In this document: positions 55,916-64,000 of the stretch, piece by piece
Position numbering within the stretch: position 1 is the first letter of the stretch
Layout: every line of letters begins with the position of its first letter
Assembly: GCA_051654905.1 (NCBI GenBank)
Contig: JBOFYY010000132.1
Coordinates: 62,001 to 126,000 of the forward strand
DNA from: JBOFIQ01 sp051654905
GTDB lineage: Bacteria > Actinomycetota > Actinomycetes > Propionibacteriales > Propionibacteriaceae
Direction of reading: 5' to 3'
DNA: 64,000 nucleotides
Notes under the pieces: generated by a model
Database searches by the model: none
Told to the model about the DNA's origin: nothing
The model's input: only the letters and a program-made list of their open reading frames with translations
Program-made: the position numbers and the translations under genes

Positions 55916-56936
55916 GGGTCACCTCCGTTGGCTCAGGGTCACTATGATGGGATTTCTCGCCACAGGAAGCGCGAGGAATTAACGTCATAGGGATTTGGAT
56001 GGAAGGGACATCTTCGTTTTTAATGCGAGCGATGAGGCTTGCAACGACAGCTTGTCCTAGTGCTTGAGTGTCTTGAGCAACGACGGTGATGGCAGGTTCG
56101 ATCATGGTGAACCATTCGAGATCGTCTACACAAGCAAGAGCAATTTCTTCTCCTACGCGGATTCCATGCTGCCGTAGTACTTTGAGAGCACCTAAAGCCA
56201 TGAGGTTGTCGGCGGCGATCAGCGCATCGTAGGAATCGTTGGTGAGAAGTTTTTCGGTGGTGCTGACGCCAGAATCCAGCTGGAAGTTACCTTCGGCAAT
56301 ATCTGAGTCGGCAAGAATAATTTGGTGGTAGCTGAGACGTTCCCGGATAGCTGCTAGTCGTTCGCGGCCAGTGCTGGTGATTTGGGGGCCAGCCAGAACA
56401 CCAATGCGACGGTGCCCTAGTGAAACGAGGTGATCAACGAGGGCGCTCATTCCAGCGTGGTTGTCGCTGGAGACACAAGCGATACCGTCAAGTTCAGGAT
56501 TACGATCGAGGAAGACGGTGGGGATATCGGAACAGGTATTGCGCAGAATACAACTGCATTCACCTTGGGCAACGGCGATGATTCCGTCTACTTGGTGGCG
56601 AGCTAGCGCATCAAGGTAGCGATCTTGCTGTTCCTTTTGCTCGTCAGCGCTGCCAACCATCACCGTAAGTCCAGCTTGTGCGGCAGCTTTATCGACGTAG
56701 TAGGCAAGTTCAGTGAAGAACGGGTTGCGGATATCTGGCAATAGTAGCCCGATGGTATCGGTGCGCTGGGTGCGGAGGCTACGGGCTACGGCATTGACAC
56801 GGTAGCCGAGTTCGGCGGCACTGGCTTCGATCCGGCGCCGAGTTTGAGAGCTGACGTTGTTATGTCCAGCAAGTGCACGGCTAGCTGTAGCTGATGACAC
56901 ACCAGCATGAGCGGCGATATCGCGCAGGGTTACCAC
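55908..56936 (-). CDS. rbsR: LacI-family regulator of the ribose operon
   Basis: About 342 residues. A helix-turn-helix lies at the N-terminus (VTLRDIAAHAGVSSATASRA, residues 2-21, then LAGHNNVSSQTRRRI), followed by a type-I periplasmic-binding-protein-like effector domain (about 60-330). The GTG at 56936 follows AAGGAGGT by eight bases; upstream in-frame codons are outside the family. It is the first gene of the rbs operon and probably represses it in the absence of ribose (or its phosphate), acting at the operator just upstream. The ligand is inferred from context. Confidence 0.88.
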   Translation of the reverse strand: MVTLRDIAAHAGVSSATASRALAGHNNVSSQTRRRIEASAAELGYRVNAVARSLRTQRTDTIGLLLPDIRNPFFTELAYYVDKAAAQAGLTVMVGSADEQKEQQDRYLDALARHQVDGIIAVAQGECSCILRNTCSDIPTVFLDRNPELDGIACVSSDNHAGMSALVDHLVSLGHRRIGVLAGPQITSTGRERLAAIRERLSYHQIILADSDIAEGNFQLDSGVSTTEKLLTNDSYDALIAADNLMALGALKVLRQHGIRVGEEIALACVDDLEWFTMIEPAITVVAQDTQALGQAVVASLIARIKNEDVPSIQIPMTLIPRASCGEKSHHSDPEPTEVTHG

Positions 56937-56961
56937 GTTGAGGCACCTCCTTGAGCCAAAG

Positions 56962-56992
56962 TCTGTAATCGATTTCACGTAATCGATTACAT
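56962..56992. promoter_or_regulatory. LacI-type operator pair upstream of the ribose operon
   Basis: The 12-base perfect palindrome GTAATCGATTAC occurs at 56979-56990. A second, nearly complete copy (GTAATCGATTTC) occurs at 56965-56976, centre to centre about 14 bases apart. The central CG and dyad symmetry are typical of LacI-family sites. The position 26-57 bases before the repressor GTG suits autoregulation of rbsR and the operon. Confidence 0.75.
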
Positions 56993-57057
56993 GGACTGTA
57001 GAACGTGCAACTTGGTTTCGTCAATGTAACGAAATTGCAGGAGGATGTTAGTGAGTT

Positions 57058-57678
57058 TTAAACAGCATTATTACGGTGTTGACGCTGTCTAAAACGACTA
57101 GCAATACGGTCAAAAACCCAGCCTAAAATAATGCCCATTCCGATCCCGACGGACATGCCAAGTAATGGTTTGCCGGTAAAAAGTTTTCCGGCTGCAGAGC
57201 CGATTGCTAGGCAGAATGTTGCCCATACTAGAACTGAGGCAACATCAATCAAGGCAAATCGTTTCCAAGGCATTCCCAAGCTGCCAGCAGTCATATTGAT
57301 TGCAACTCGATAGCCGGGGATAAAGCGTGCCGATATCAGTACGGCTGCTGGTTTGTTTGAGAGCATACTTTCGGCGCGAGCCAAAATTTTACTGCCGCGT
57401 TCGCCAGAAAACCAGCGACGCAACGGCATGAGTCTGCCAATCCAAAAAGCAGCGTTATCACCTAGAAAAGCCCCAGAGCAGGCTAGCGGAAAAAGGATAA
57501 GTAGGTTAACTGATCCTTCGCCGTGGAACGCCATAGTTGACATGGCAATAACGATGGATTCACTGGGAAGTGGTGGGAAAAACCCATCGACGAAGCATAA
57601 GACTGCAGTAATGGCGTAGGTCCACCATTCGCCGGCGCTAGCGAGTACCCAATCGGAAATTGCTTGAATCCAGCTCAT
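57058..57678 (-). CDS. DedA-family membrane protein
   Basis: A 206-residue protein with about five membrane segments. The family motifs are FFPPLPSESIVI (about 33-44), GDNAAFWIGR (about 73-82) and ARFIPGYRVAINMTAG (about 116-131). DedA proteins move lipids (for example undecaprenyl phosphate) across the membrane or support proton-dependent homeostasis. Its ATG overlaps the map stop by four bases (57675-57678), so the two are cotranscribed. Confidence 0.92.
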   Translation of the reverse strand: MSWIQAISDWVLASAGEWWTYAITAVLCFVDGFFPPLPSESIVIAMSTMAFHGEGSVNLLILFPLACSGAFLGDNAAFWIGRLMPLRRWFSGERGSKILARAESMLSNKPAAVLISARFIPGYRVAINMTAGSLGMPWKRFALIDVASVLVWATFCLAIGSAAGKLFTGKPLLGMSVGIGMGIILGWVFDRIASRFRQRQHRNNAV

Positions 57679-58526
57679 GGCAGAGTCAAAATTTCTGGGC
57701 CAGAGTCAGTGATGAGGATAGTGTGTTCAAATTGCGCTACGCGGGAGCGATCTTTGGTAACTACTGTCCAATCGTCATCCCACTGTTCGTTAGCGGCGCT
57801 GCCTTCGGTGACCATCGGTTCTACGGTAAATGTCATACCCGGTTCAATGATGTCGTTGAACCAATCGGGGTGGTCGTAGTGGGGGATGACTAGACCAGAG
57901 TGGAAAGCGGTATGAACTCCATGTCCGGTGTATTCACGAACTGTTTCATAGCCAAATCGGTGAACATATTTCTCGATGACGGTGCCAATAACATTGACTG
58001 GACGTCCCGGTAATGCTGCTTTGACACCTCGTAACATAGCTTTTTCGCCAATATCGATGAGTTGGCGTCCAGCTTCGTCAACTTCTCCTACCGCAAAGGT
58101 GCCACAGTTATCGCCATGAACCCCATGGATAAAAGCAGTGACATCAATTTTGAGGATATCGCCATCTTCGAGGGGGCGTAGGTCTGGAATCCCGTGGCAA
58201 ATAACTTCATTAACTGAAGTGCAGCAGGCTTTAGGGAAGCCGCGGTAACCCAAAGTTGAGGGGTAGGCTCCGTGATCGCACATGTATTCATGGGCTACGC
58301 GGTCTACTTCGTCGGTGGTGATGCCGGGCTGGGCAACAGCTGCGGCAGCAAATTTGGCGCCTGCAGCGATTTTTCCTGCGATCCGCATCTTTTCGATGGT
58401 TTCGGCAGATTGCACATGGCTGCCGGTATAGCGATCCGGGGCAGGTCTGCCTACGTAATGCGGGCGGACGATGGAGGCAGGTACCTCGCGTGCGGCGGTA
58501 ACAGGAAACGGCTTGATCATGCTCAC
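57675..58526 (-). CDS. map: Methionine aminopeptidase type I
   Basis: A 283-residue protein with a short N-terminal extension (about 1-40) before the catalytic domain, as in the longer actinobacterial MetAP1c. Metal-ligand regions visible are LKIDVTAFIHGVHGDNCGTF (two Asp; about 135-154), GHGVHTAFHS (His), FTVEPMVTEG (Glu) and FEHTILITDSG (Glu). It removes the initiator methionine. The frame begins with a GTG at 58526; an ATG six bases inside is an alternative. Confidence 0.93.
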   Translation of the reverse strand: MSMIKPFPVTAAREVPASIVRPHYVGRPAPDRYTGSHVQSAETIEKMRIAGKIAAGAKFAAAAVAQPGITTDEVDRVAHEYMCDHGAYPSTLGYRGFPKACCTSVNEVICHGIPDLRPLEDGDILKIDVTAFIHGVHGDNCGTFAVGEVDEAGRQLIDIGEKAMLRGVKAALPGRPVNVIGTVIEKYVHRFGYETVREYTGHGVHTAFHSGLVIPHYDHPDWFNDIIEPGMTFTVEPMVTEGSAANEQWDDDWTVVTKDRSRVAQFEHTILITDSGPEILTLP

Positions 58527-58636
58527 CTAGTCCACTCTAGTGGTGGCAGAAGAAAATCACAGATAATACGAGTGAAAATAATGTTTATGGGTGTGGTGTA
58601 ATACGCCTGAAACACGTGATAGAGCAGGCTATAGCT

Positions 58637-59965
58637 ATGGATCGTCAAACTGAGTTTGTACTGCGTGCGATGGAAGAACGCGATGTTCGGTATGTACGTT
58701 TGTGGTTTACCGATGTGCAGGGCTTTCTAAAGACTGTCGCTATTGCGCCAGCCGAGCTAGAAGGTGCTTTCGCAGAAGGAGTTGGGTTTGACGGTTCAGC
58801 TATTGAAGGCTTCAGCCGGGTCTATGAGTCAGATATGGTGGCGCACCCAGATCCAGCTACGTTCCAGCAGTTACCGTGGCGTGAAGACGATGAGACTACT
58901 GCCCGGATGTTCTGCGATATTCGCCTTCCAGATGGTTCGCCAGCATTCGCAGATCCACGTTTTGTTCTAAAGCGAGCGCTTTCTAAAGCTGCTGATATGG
59001 GATTTACTTTTTATACGCACCCAGAAATAGAGTTTTTCCTTTTCCGGCAGGAAGCCGAAAGTGGTACGCCTATTCCGGTTGATCGTGGTGGCTATTTCGA
59101 TCATACGTTTTCTTCTATCGGATCAGACTTTAGGCGTAGAGCTATTTCAAAACTGGAACAGATGGGTATTTCTGTTGAGTTTTCTCATCATGAGGGAGCA
59201 CCAGGGCAGCACGAAATCGATTTGAGATATGCAGATGCGCTAACAACGGCAGATAACATCATGACTTTCCGGATGGTAATCAAAGAAGTTGCTGCGCAGA
59301 TGGGTATTTTTGCGTCCTTCATGCCGAAGCCATTTACTGAATATCCGGGGTCGGGTATGCATACGCATATGTCGCTTTTTGAGGGGGAGCGTAATGCTTT
59401 CTATGATGCGGCTGCTGAGTATCGACTATCTAAAACTGGCCGAATGTTTATTGCTGGGGTGCTGCGTCACTCGCGTGAAATGAGTGCCATAACTAATCAG
59501 TGGGTTAATTCATATAAACGGTTAGCTGGTGGCGGTGAGGCCCCTAACTATGTTTGCTGGGGGCGTAATAATCGTTCGGCTTTGGTGCGAGTTCCTATGG
59601 CGAGCAAGGAATCGAGCGCTCGTATTGAGCTACGGTCACTAGATTCTGCTGTTAATCCTTATCTGGCTTTTGCTTGTGTGTTAAATGCTGGGTTGGCTGG
59701 TATCGAGCGAGGCTATGAATTACCTGCTGGCGCTGAAGATGACGTGTGGTCGCTATCAGAGCGAGAGCGTAAGGCGATGGGCATTGAACCATTACCGCGC
59801 AATCTCGACGAAGCGGTATCGGTTATGGAGAGCTCAGAGTTGGTGGCGCAAACCTTGGGAGAGCACGTTTTTGATTATGTTTTGCGCAATAAGAGAGCTG
59901 AGTTTGAGGCGTATCGTAAGCAGGTAACCCCACTAGAACTATCGACGTTGTTGCCAGTGCTTTAG
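58637..59965 (+). CDS. glnA2: Glutamine synthetase, GlnA2-type
   Basis: About 442 residues. The start MDRQTEFVLRAMEERDVRYV and the segment FDGSAIEGFSRVYESDMVAHPD match actinobacterial GlnA2. Catalytic regions: GSGMHTHMSL (about 243-252), KRLAGGGEAPNYVCWG (ATP-binding loop, about 295-310) and RIELRSLDSAVNPYLAF (about 335-351). The usual adenylylation Tyr loop of GlnA1 is replaced by GIEPLPRNLDEA, so it is probably not regulated by adenylylation. It converts glutamate and ammonia to glutamine, or acts on a related substrate. The ATG at 58637 is supported by homology; an upstream GTG at 58616 is in frame. Confidence 0.9.
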   Translation: MDRQTEFVLRAMEERDVRYVRLWFTDVQGFLKTVAIAPAELEGAFAEGVGFDGSAIEGFSRVYESDMVAHPDPATFQQLPWREDDETTARMFCDIRLPDGSPAFADPRFVLKRALSKAADMGFTFYTHPEIEFFLFRQEAESGTPIPVDRGGYFDHTFSSIGSDFRRRAISKLEQMGISVEFSHHEGAPGQHEIDLRYADALTTADNIMTFRMVIKEVAAQMGIFASFMPKPFTEYPGSGMHTHMSLFEGERNAFYDAAAEYRLSKTGRMFIAGVLRHSREMSAITNQWVNSYKRLAGGGEAPNYVCWGRNNRSALVRVPMASKESSARIELRSLDSAVNPYLAFACVLNAGLAGIERGYELPAGAEDDVWSLSERERKAMGIEPLPRNLDEAVSVMESSELVAQTLGEHVFDYVLRNKRAEFEAYRKQVTPLELSTLLPVL

Positions 59966-59968
59966 AGA

Positions 59969-60739
59969 CTAGTTGTTACCTAAGTTTAAGGGAAACCAGC
60001 AGCTTAGATCTGCATGGACGCCGGAAGCGATAACACTATTTTCATTGAGGGCTTGTTGCCAGCTAATAGTGCCAGCGCCGAGTCGTAGGAAAGTTAGGGG
60101 ATCAGTCTCAACAACAGTTGGGGGTGTGCCACGTGTGTGACGGCTGCCGTCGCCGTTGGGGCTAGCAATTTGAACGGCTACTGCTGGCGGGATACGAACT
60201 TCTACGGATTTTCCGGGGTGGGCTTCGCGGATAAGTTCTGCAAGAGTGCGTACTGCCGTAAAAAGAATGTTGCGGTTGAGCGGTAGCGGAGTAGTTGGGC
60301 TGTAGGACTGCCATTCGTCGCAAATGATGGCAAGTCGTAGTGTCTGCCAACGCAACAAGTCTGATGTGCGGATCGGGTTGTGATTTATTTCTACAGTGTC
60401 AGGAAAACTAGCGTTGGCTAGAGATGATAAGCCTTCGAGAGCTATTTGATACCGAGAGAGTAAATTTTTACTGGTATCAGATTGCGGAAAAGTAGCTTCT
60501 TTATATAAACATTTAGCGAGAGTTTCAGCTCGTCTGTTGCTGGGATTATTAAGTGCAGCAGTAGTTTGTTCGACGGTATGACATAAATCAGCTAGCTGGT
60601 TTAGGGGATTGTCGACTGTTGCTGATGTTGTAAGTGGAGATTGGGTCTCTAGCCACTCGCCGATGATGTGGTTCTGCTCTAAAAAATCTTTTATTAGTTG
60701 AGTGCACTGGGCAGTATTGCGATCTGCCTTAATAACCAT
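59969..60739 (-). CDS. SCP-like (sterol carrier family) protein
   Basis: About 256 residues. The C-terminal third matches the bacterial SCP-type family conserved in actinobacteria: VEVRIPPAVAVQI, then HTRGTPPTVVETDPLTFLRL, then HADLSCWFPL. The N-terminal 150 residues are helical and resemble a mycothiol maleylpyruvate isomerase/DinB-like helical bundle, without clear metal ligands. I take the ATG at 60739; the frame is open to 61003 but the extra part is low-complexity Thr/Lys/Pro sequence. It ends three bases from the converging glnA2 stop. The ligand is unknown. Confidence 0.75.
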   Translation of the reverse strand: MVIKADRNTAQCTQLIKDFLEQNHIIGEWLETQSPLTTSATVDNPLNQLADLCHTVEQTTAALNNPSNRRAETLAKCLYKEATFPQSDTSKNLLSRYQIALEGLSSLANASFPDTVEINHNPIRTSDLLRWQTLRLAIICDEWQSYSPTTPLPLNRNILFTAVRTLAELIREAHPGKSVEVRIPPAVAVQIASPNGDGSRHTRGTPPTVVETDPLTFLRLGAGTISWQQALNENSVIASGVHADLSCWFPLNLGNN

Positions 60740-61046
60740 GATCTGGAGTTTAGCTGCTTTGTTGCGTTTGGGTAACGGTTTTGTTGTGAGTGTTGTTTTG
60801 GTGTTTGTGGGTGTGGTGTGTTTTGGGGTGTTGCTGGGTTGGGTTCTGGCGGTCAGTTTTGCTGAGGGCGATGGCCAAGTTCGGGTTGTTGTTACTGTCT
60901 TGAACACAAAGCAGGACTGCTCAGTTGTCCAGTGATTTAGTCGTTGTATCTGCGATCCTCCCGGCGCAGATACGAGCGGGGACGTAGCCGCCAGTATTGA
61001 CACGGGCTCACGCGTAATCGTGACTTCTTTGAAGGGGAAAACTCAT
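60740..61046. other. G/T-rich junction and leader region before the GC-rich island
   Basis: About 307 bases without a supported gene. The first ~170 bases are strongly G/T-rich on the plus strand (repeated TGGTGT, TTTTGG), and an open frame there looks like low-complexity noise. Base composition shifts toward GC in the second half. A 9-bp hairpin (60946-60954 with 60965-60973, GTATCTGCG arms) and a TTGACA at 60997-61002 lie before the next gene. The stretch probably marks the edge of transferred DNA. Confidence 0.5.
60946..60973 (+). promoter_or_regulatory. Hairpin in the leader of the island gene
   Basis: GTATCTGCG (60946-60954) pairs perfectly with CGCAGATAC (60965-60973) around a 10-base loop. 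No T-run follows, so it is not a classical terminator. It lies about 75 bases before the start of the fusion gene and upstream of a TTGACA element at 60997, so it may be an operator rather than an RNA structure. Confidence 0.4.
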
Positions 61047-62588
61047 ATGTTTCAGGGGAAGAAAATTTTTCTAGCTGCGCCCTATTCGCAGTGGATGGAT
61101 AAGGACATGGTGGCATTGCTGCCGGAGCGAAAACGCGACATCGAACTTGTCCGTCAGCGCCTCCTGGCCTGCGGGGCCGCTGTGTTCAACGCTCACTACA
61201 ACGAGGACTGGGGGCGGTCCTGGCTGTCCGCTGACGTGTGCACTCCGCTGGATCACGCCGCCGTCACTCAGTCCGACGTCATCCTCGCTTTCATTGGTAA
61301 TCCCCCGTCGGGCGGTGTGTACGTGGAGCTAGGCTGGTCGTCCGCCCTTGGCAAGCCGATTCTCGTCGTCGCCATGTATGCGGAGGAGACGTTGATCTCG
61401 GCGATGTGGGGAGGCGATTACGAGGCCTTCGGTAAACTACCGCTCTACTATGAGATCGGCTACTACCGCATCCTGGAGCATGCGGCGGCGCATGGTTTGA
61501 AGCGGGTGGAAATGGGTCCGACGGCCTACGGCGCCAAGATGTTGCGCGGTTACGTGCCGATCCGTAGCGATGCTTACGTCCTGGTCTTGGACGACGCTGC
61601 GCGTGCGACGGTCTCCGAGGCATTTGGAGGGGATCGACGTCGATGCTCTGTGGCAGCACTGCCGCGAGGAAATGTGATGGCCCGCAGCGATCACGATGCT
61701 CGGGCCGTATTGGCCCAGTGGGGAATCGAGGCGGAGCCTCGGCGCGAGTGCAGCGGTCTCAACAAGGACACGTGGCAAGTGGGCGAGGACGCGTGGCTGG
61801 CGGCGGACAAAGAGAGCGCTTGGGCGGAGTGGGAAACGGTGGATGCCATCCTGAGTCGGTCCGAACTCCGCTCGTTCGAGGTGCCGCGAGTTGTCTCAAC
61901 TCGCAGTGGCGAGCGGTGGGTCAGTTACGAGGGTCGCCTGTGGCGCATGACGGAATCGGTGCACGGGCGCAGGCCTTCACCGGAATCCCATGAGGACTTG
62001 GCATCCGTGGCTGCCGGCTTGGCGCGGCTGCATCGGGTGATGGCGCACCTGCCGGAGAAATTTGGCTCGCAGGCAACCCCCACGGCGGAGTACGCTCAGC
62101 GCGCACGGGAACTCCTCATACATGAGGCGCTTCCGTACACAGATGAGGAATCTGCGCAGATTGCCTCAGGTTTAGACCTCTGGGATGTCGCAACGGTGTC
62201 TCAGGGGCCTCAGCAACTGATTCATGGGGATCCGTCGTACCCCAATTTGCGGCTAGATGACCAGGGTCAGCTCACGGGCCTGATCGACTGGGAGTCCGTG
62301 CGATGGGATTCGGTTCTGCACGATCTTGCGGTCGTGGGCCAGACGATTCTGTATCGTTCAGGCTGGTCGGATACGCGCGCAGGCCTCGTCACTTTGCTCG
62401 GTCTTTATGCGGAGGCTGGCGGGCAGACCTACTCCCTCGACGATCTGCTCCTGTCGATCCTCGGCATCAAGTTCGAGAGCGTCGCACACCATGGACAGAA
62501 ACTGGTGGATGGGGCAGGAGATCCCGACTTGGTTCGCTCCCAGGCCAGCAAAATCCACCTCGTGTGCGAGTTGCTCAAGCAGCAGTAG
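61047..62588 (+). CDS. Fusion: nucleoside 2-deoxyribosyltransferase-like domain + aminoglycoside phosphotransferase-like kinase
   Basis: About 513 residues. Residues 4-108 resemble the nucleoside 2-deoxyribosyltransferase fold (KIFLAAPYSQW, then DVILAFIGNPP, then GGVYVELGWSSALGKP with the candidate catalytic Glu near 93). Residues about 137-180 (YYRILEHAAAHGLKRVEMG and following) recall the end of a GNAT/FemX-like acyltransferase, tentatively. Residues about 215-513 form a phosphotransferase of the APH/choline kinase class: Brenner-like HGDPSYPN (about 393-400), then IDWES (about 413-417). GAAGGGGA stands before the ATG at 61047; a GTG at 61020 is in frame. Strong GC-ending codon use marks it as foreign compared with genes before 60 kb. 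An MFS gene follows after 35 bases. The fusion could modify and inactivate a nucleoside- or aminoglycoside-like compound; substrate unknown. Confidence 0.65.
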   Translation: MFQGKKIFLAAPYSQWMDKDMVALLPERKRDIELVRQRLLACGAAVFNAHYNEDWGRSWLSADVCTPLDHAAVTQSDVILAFIGNPPSGGVYVELGWSSALGKPILVVAMYAEETLISAMWGGDYEAFGKLPLYYEIGYYRILEHAAAHGLKRVEMGPTAYGAKMLRGYVPIRSDAYVLVLDDAARATVSEAFGGDRRRCSVAALPRGNVMARSDHDARAVLAQWGIEAEPRRECSGLNKDTWQVGEDAWLAADKESAWAEWETVDAILSRSELRSFEVPRVVSTRSGERWVSYEGRLWRMTESVHGRRPSPESHEDLASVAAGLARLHRVMAHLPEKFGSQATPTAEYAQRARELLIHEALPYTDEESAQIASGLDLWDVATVSQGPQQLIHGDPSYPNLRLDDQGQLTGLIDWESVRWDSVLHDLAVVGQTILYRSGWSDTRAGLVTLLGLYAEAGGQTYSLDDLLLSILGIKFESVAHHGQKLVDGAGDPDLVRSQASKIHLVCELLKQQ

Positions 62589-62623
62589 TCACGCTCGCGC
62601 GGACCTTTTGAGAGGAAGAAACC

Positions 62624-63951
62624 ATGTCCATGGAGTCGGTTGCCGAAGAGGCAGCACAGACATCGGCACCCGTTACCTCCAGCGAGGAGGGTGCTGTCTT
62701 CGTCCAGAATAGTCTCGATCAGGCACCAGAAGCCACGCTGAGCGAATTGTGGACCAACCGCAGTTTCTTATTGGTGTGGGTGGGGCGAAATTTCTGCCGA
62801 TTGGGCGATTCCATCCATGAGGTCGCCTTGGCCTGGGTGGTGTACAAGTTGACCGGGTCCGCCCTTGCGATGGGCGCGATGCTGGCGGTCACCGCACTGC
62901 CTCAGGTGCTGCTTCTTCTCCTCGGTGGCATGGTCTCCGACCGACTTTCTCGTCGCAAGATTTTGCTCGTGACGGACGGATTATCGGCCGTGGCCGTGGG
63001 CATGCTGGCGTTCTTGTGGTGGCAGGGTTTGCTGACACTGCCGGTCATCCTTGTCACTACCTGCATGATGGGGGCATTAAGCGCTTTCTACGGTCCTGCC
63101 TACGCGCCCCTGCTAGGTGACGTGGTGCCTGAGCGCCTTATTCCTCGCGCTAACGCGGTTGACGGTGCCACCTTCAGCATCATGACGATGGCGGGACCTG
63201 CCCTGGGTGGCCTCTTGGCGGTGTGGTCACCAACATTCGCGCTCGCCTTCAATGCTTTTACCTTCGCGGTCTCATTTGTGTTCTTGTGGGCATTGAACTG
63301 GCAGCGGGCGGGAGGCGTCGAACTGGACAAGATTTCGTGGGAGGGGCTCAAGGAAAGCTTTGACTACGTGATGAAGAAGCGGTGGCTGCTCAATTTGGGC
63401 ATCATCTTTGCGGCCATAAACCTGTTCTGTGTTTCGCCTTATTACGTGCTTCTCCCGCGTGTGATCGCTCATCAGGGCCTGAGTGGCGAAGCTTATGGTC
63501 TTGTCCTCGGCGCCCAAGGCCTCTTCTCGGTGGTGTGCTCGTTGGTGTTGGCCAAATACGAGGAACTCCGTAGGCCTGCCCTGACCGCGTCTGCGGGAGC
63601 AATCTCCATGTGTGGTGGTGCCATTTTTATGGGCAGCGTCACAGACAATCCGGCGGCGATTCTCTTTGCGGGCAGTCTCCTGGGGGCTTCGGTCCTTACC
63701 TCGACGGTGCTGAGCATCCTGCTGCAGACCGTCGTGGACGGAAGCGTTCGGGGCCGCGCTATCAACATTATCCAGTTGATGGCATTGGCGCCGTCACCGC
63801 TGGGCTATCTCGCGGCTAGCTGGGGGCGAAGTTGGGCGACCAGCTGGTAATGGTGACGTCCGGAGCCCTCGCCCTGGCAATCTGCCTCGTGTGCTTGCTG
63901 CTGGGCCGCATGGATGAGGGAATTAAGGCGGCTTGGGCGACTCAAGCATGA
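62624..63951 (+). pseudogene. MFS exporter (EntS/MFS_3-like), frameshifted near the 3' end
   Basis: The main frame (62624-63850) encodes 408 residues with about 11 membrane segments and the MFS loop DRLSRRKILLVTDG (about 108-121), typical of drug or siderophore exporters. It ends abruptly WGRSWATSW. In the -1 frame the expected continuation LGAKLGDQLVMVTSGALAL reads on to a stop at 63951, so a net loss of one base (or four) occurred near 63815-63825, probably around GCTAGCTGGGGG. The last transmembrane helix is therefore out of frame. GAGAGGAAG precedes the ATG. It shares the GC-rich composition of the gene before it, and the two probably act together, with the exporter removing the modified compound. 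Confidence 0.75.
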
Positions 63952-64000
63952 ATGGGACTGATCTGACGAACCACCTAGCCGAAACCGTGGTGGAAGTGCC
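63948..64000 (+). CDS. Start of a further island gene, cut by the window edge
   Basis: An ATG at 63948 overlaps the corrected stop of the MFS gene (ATGA at 63948-63951), and the frame remains open to the end of the window (MNGTDLTNHLAETVVEVP). The coupled start supports the corrected reading of the MFS gene and shows that the GC-rich operon continues. The product cannot be identified from 18 residues. Confidence 0.5.
   Translation, partial: MNGTDLTNHLAETVVEV

Noticed and set aside
60702..60935. 77-residue hydrophobic plus-strand frame
   Set aside because: It is antisense to the SCP-like gene and arises from G/T-rich repeats (many Val/Gly/Leu), with no ribosome binding site.
60740..61003. 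N-terminal extension of the SCP-like gene up to 61003
   Set aside because: The extra 88 codons are low-complexity Thr/Lys/Pro sequence within the G/T-biased DNA and do not resemble the family. The ATG at 60739 gives the expected length.
1..64000. CRISPR arrays, prophage genes, insertion sequences and transposases
   Set aside because: I saw no regularly spaced repeats, integrase, transposase or phage structural genes. The only repeats noted are the short tandem and inverted ones listed.

Overview
The window looks like the chromosome of a medium-GC actinobacterium, probably Actinomycetaceae or a close relative. The evidence is the zwf-opcA pair, an actinobacterial glgA/glgC pair, DUF3117, a DivIVA-family protein, a GlnA2-type glutamine synthetase, an SCP-like protein and many GTG starts. 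From general knowledge, the block from the LOG gene to corA follows the order of the Mycobacterium tuberculosis Rv1205-Rv1239c region: LOG, DivIVA, DUF3117, glgA, glgC, O-methyltransferase, tatB, mrp, DUF1003, MgtE-like, corA. The sigE-rseA-htrA genes of that region are absent. The genus cannot be fixed from the sequence alone.

Layout. 182-1186 is a YdcF-like membrane protein. 1416-18937 is a nine-gene, tightly coupled operon closed by a strong hairpin. It encodes two small membrane proteins, a secreted/membrane vWA protein, a large tubulin-like protein, a membrane-anchored protein, an FN3-like repeat protein, a GTPase-associated-protein (GAP1)-like protein, a second vWA protein and a zinc-ribbon TRAFAC-type GTPase. 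This is the most interesting system here: an apparently complete GTPase/tubulin/vWA machine without known function. 18998-23569 is a small-gene area: a coiled-coil membrane protein, a twice-frameshifted DUF4230-like gene, a large uncharacterised protein, D-serine ammonia-lyase, a thioesterase and a YchJ-like protein. 23680-33105 holds zwf-opcA, a His-tailed EamA transporter, a cupin, a NiaP-like MFS gene broken at a G6 run, pepN, ferredoxin and a lysozyme-fold-like membrane protein. 33232-46872 is the conserved core block with glycogen genes, tRNA-Gly, tatB, mrp, Mg2+ proteins and aminopeptidase P. 47020-50973 holds a phosphatase, a zinc-ribbon protein, an RNB ribonuclease, a P-loop kinase-like protein and the RNase P RNA. 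51130-56936 is a complete ribose operon (lacI-rbsA-C-B-K-D) with a paired LacI-type operator upstream. 57058-60739 holds dedA-map, glnA2 and an SCP-like gene.

From about 60.8 kb composition changes abruptly to GC-rich, G/C-ending codons. Three genes in the new style follow: a fusion of a nucleoside 2-deoxyribosyltransferase-like domain with an aminoglycoside-phosphotransferase-like kinase, an MFS exporter with a 3' frameshift, and the first codons of a further coupled gene cut by the window edge. This looks like the beginning of a transferred resistance or biosynthetic island.

Three genes carry frameshifts at short repeats (19.8, 28.3 and 63.8 kb). They may be real decay, phase-variable switches or sequencing errors; the sequence alone cannot decide.
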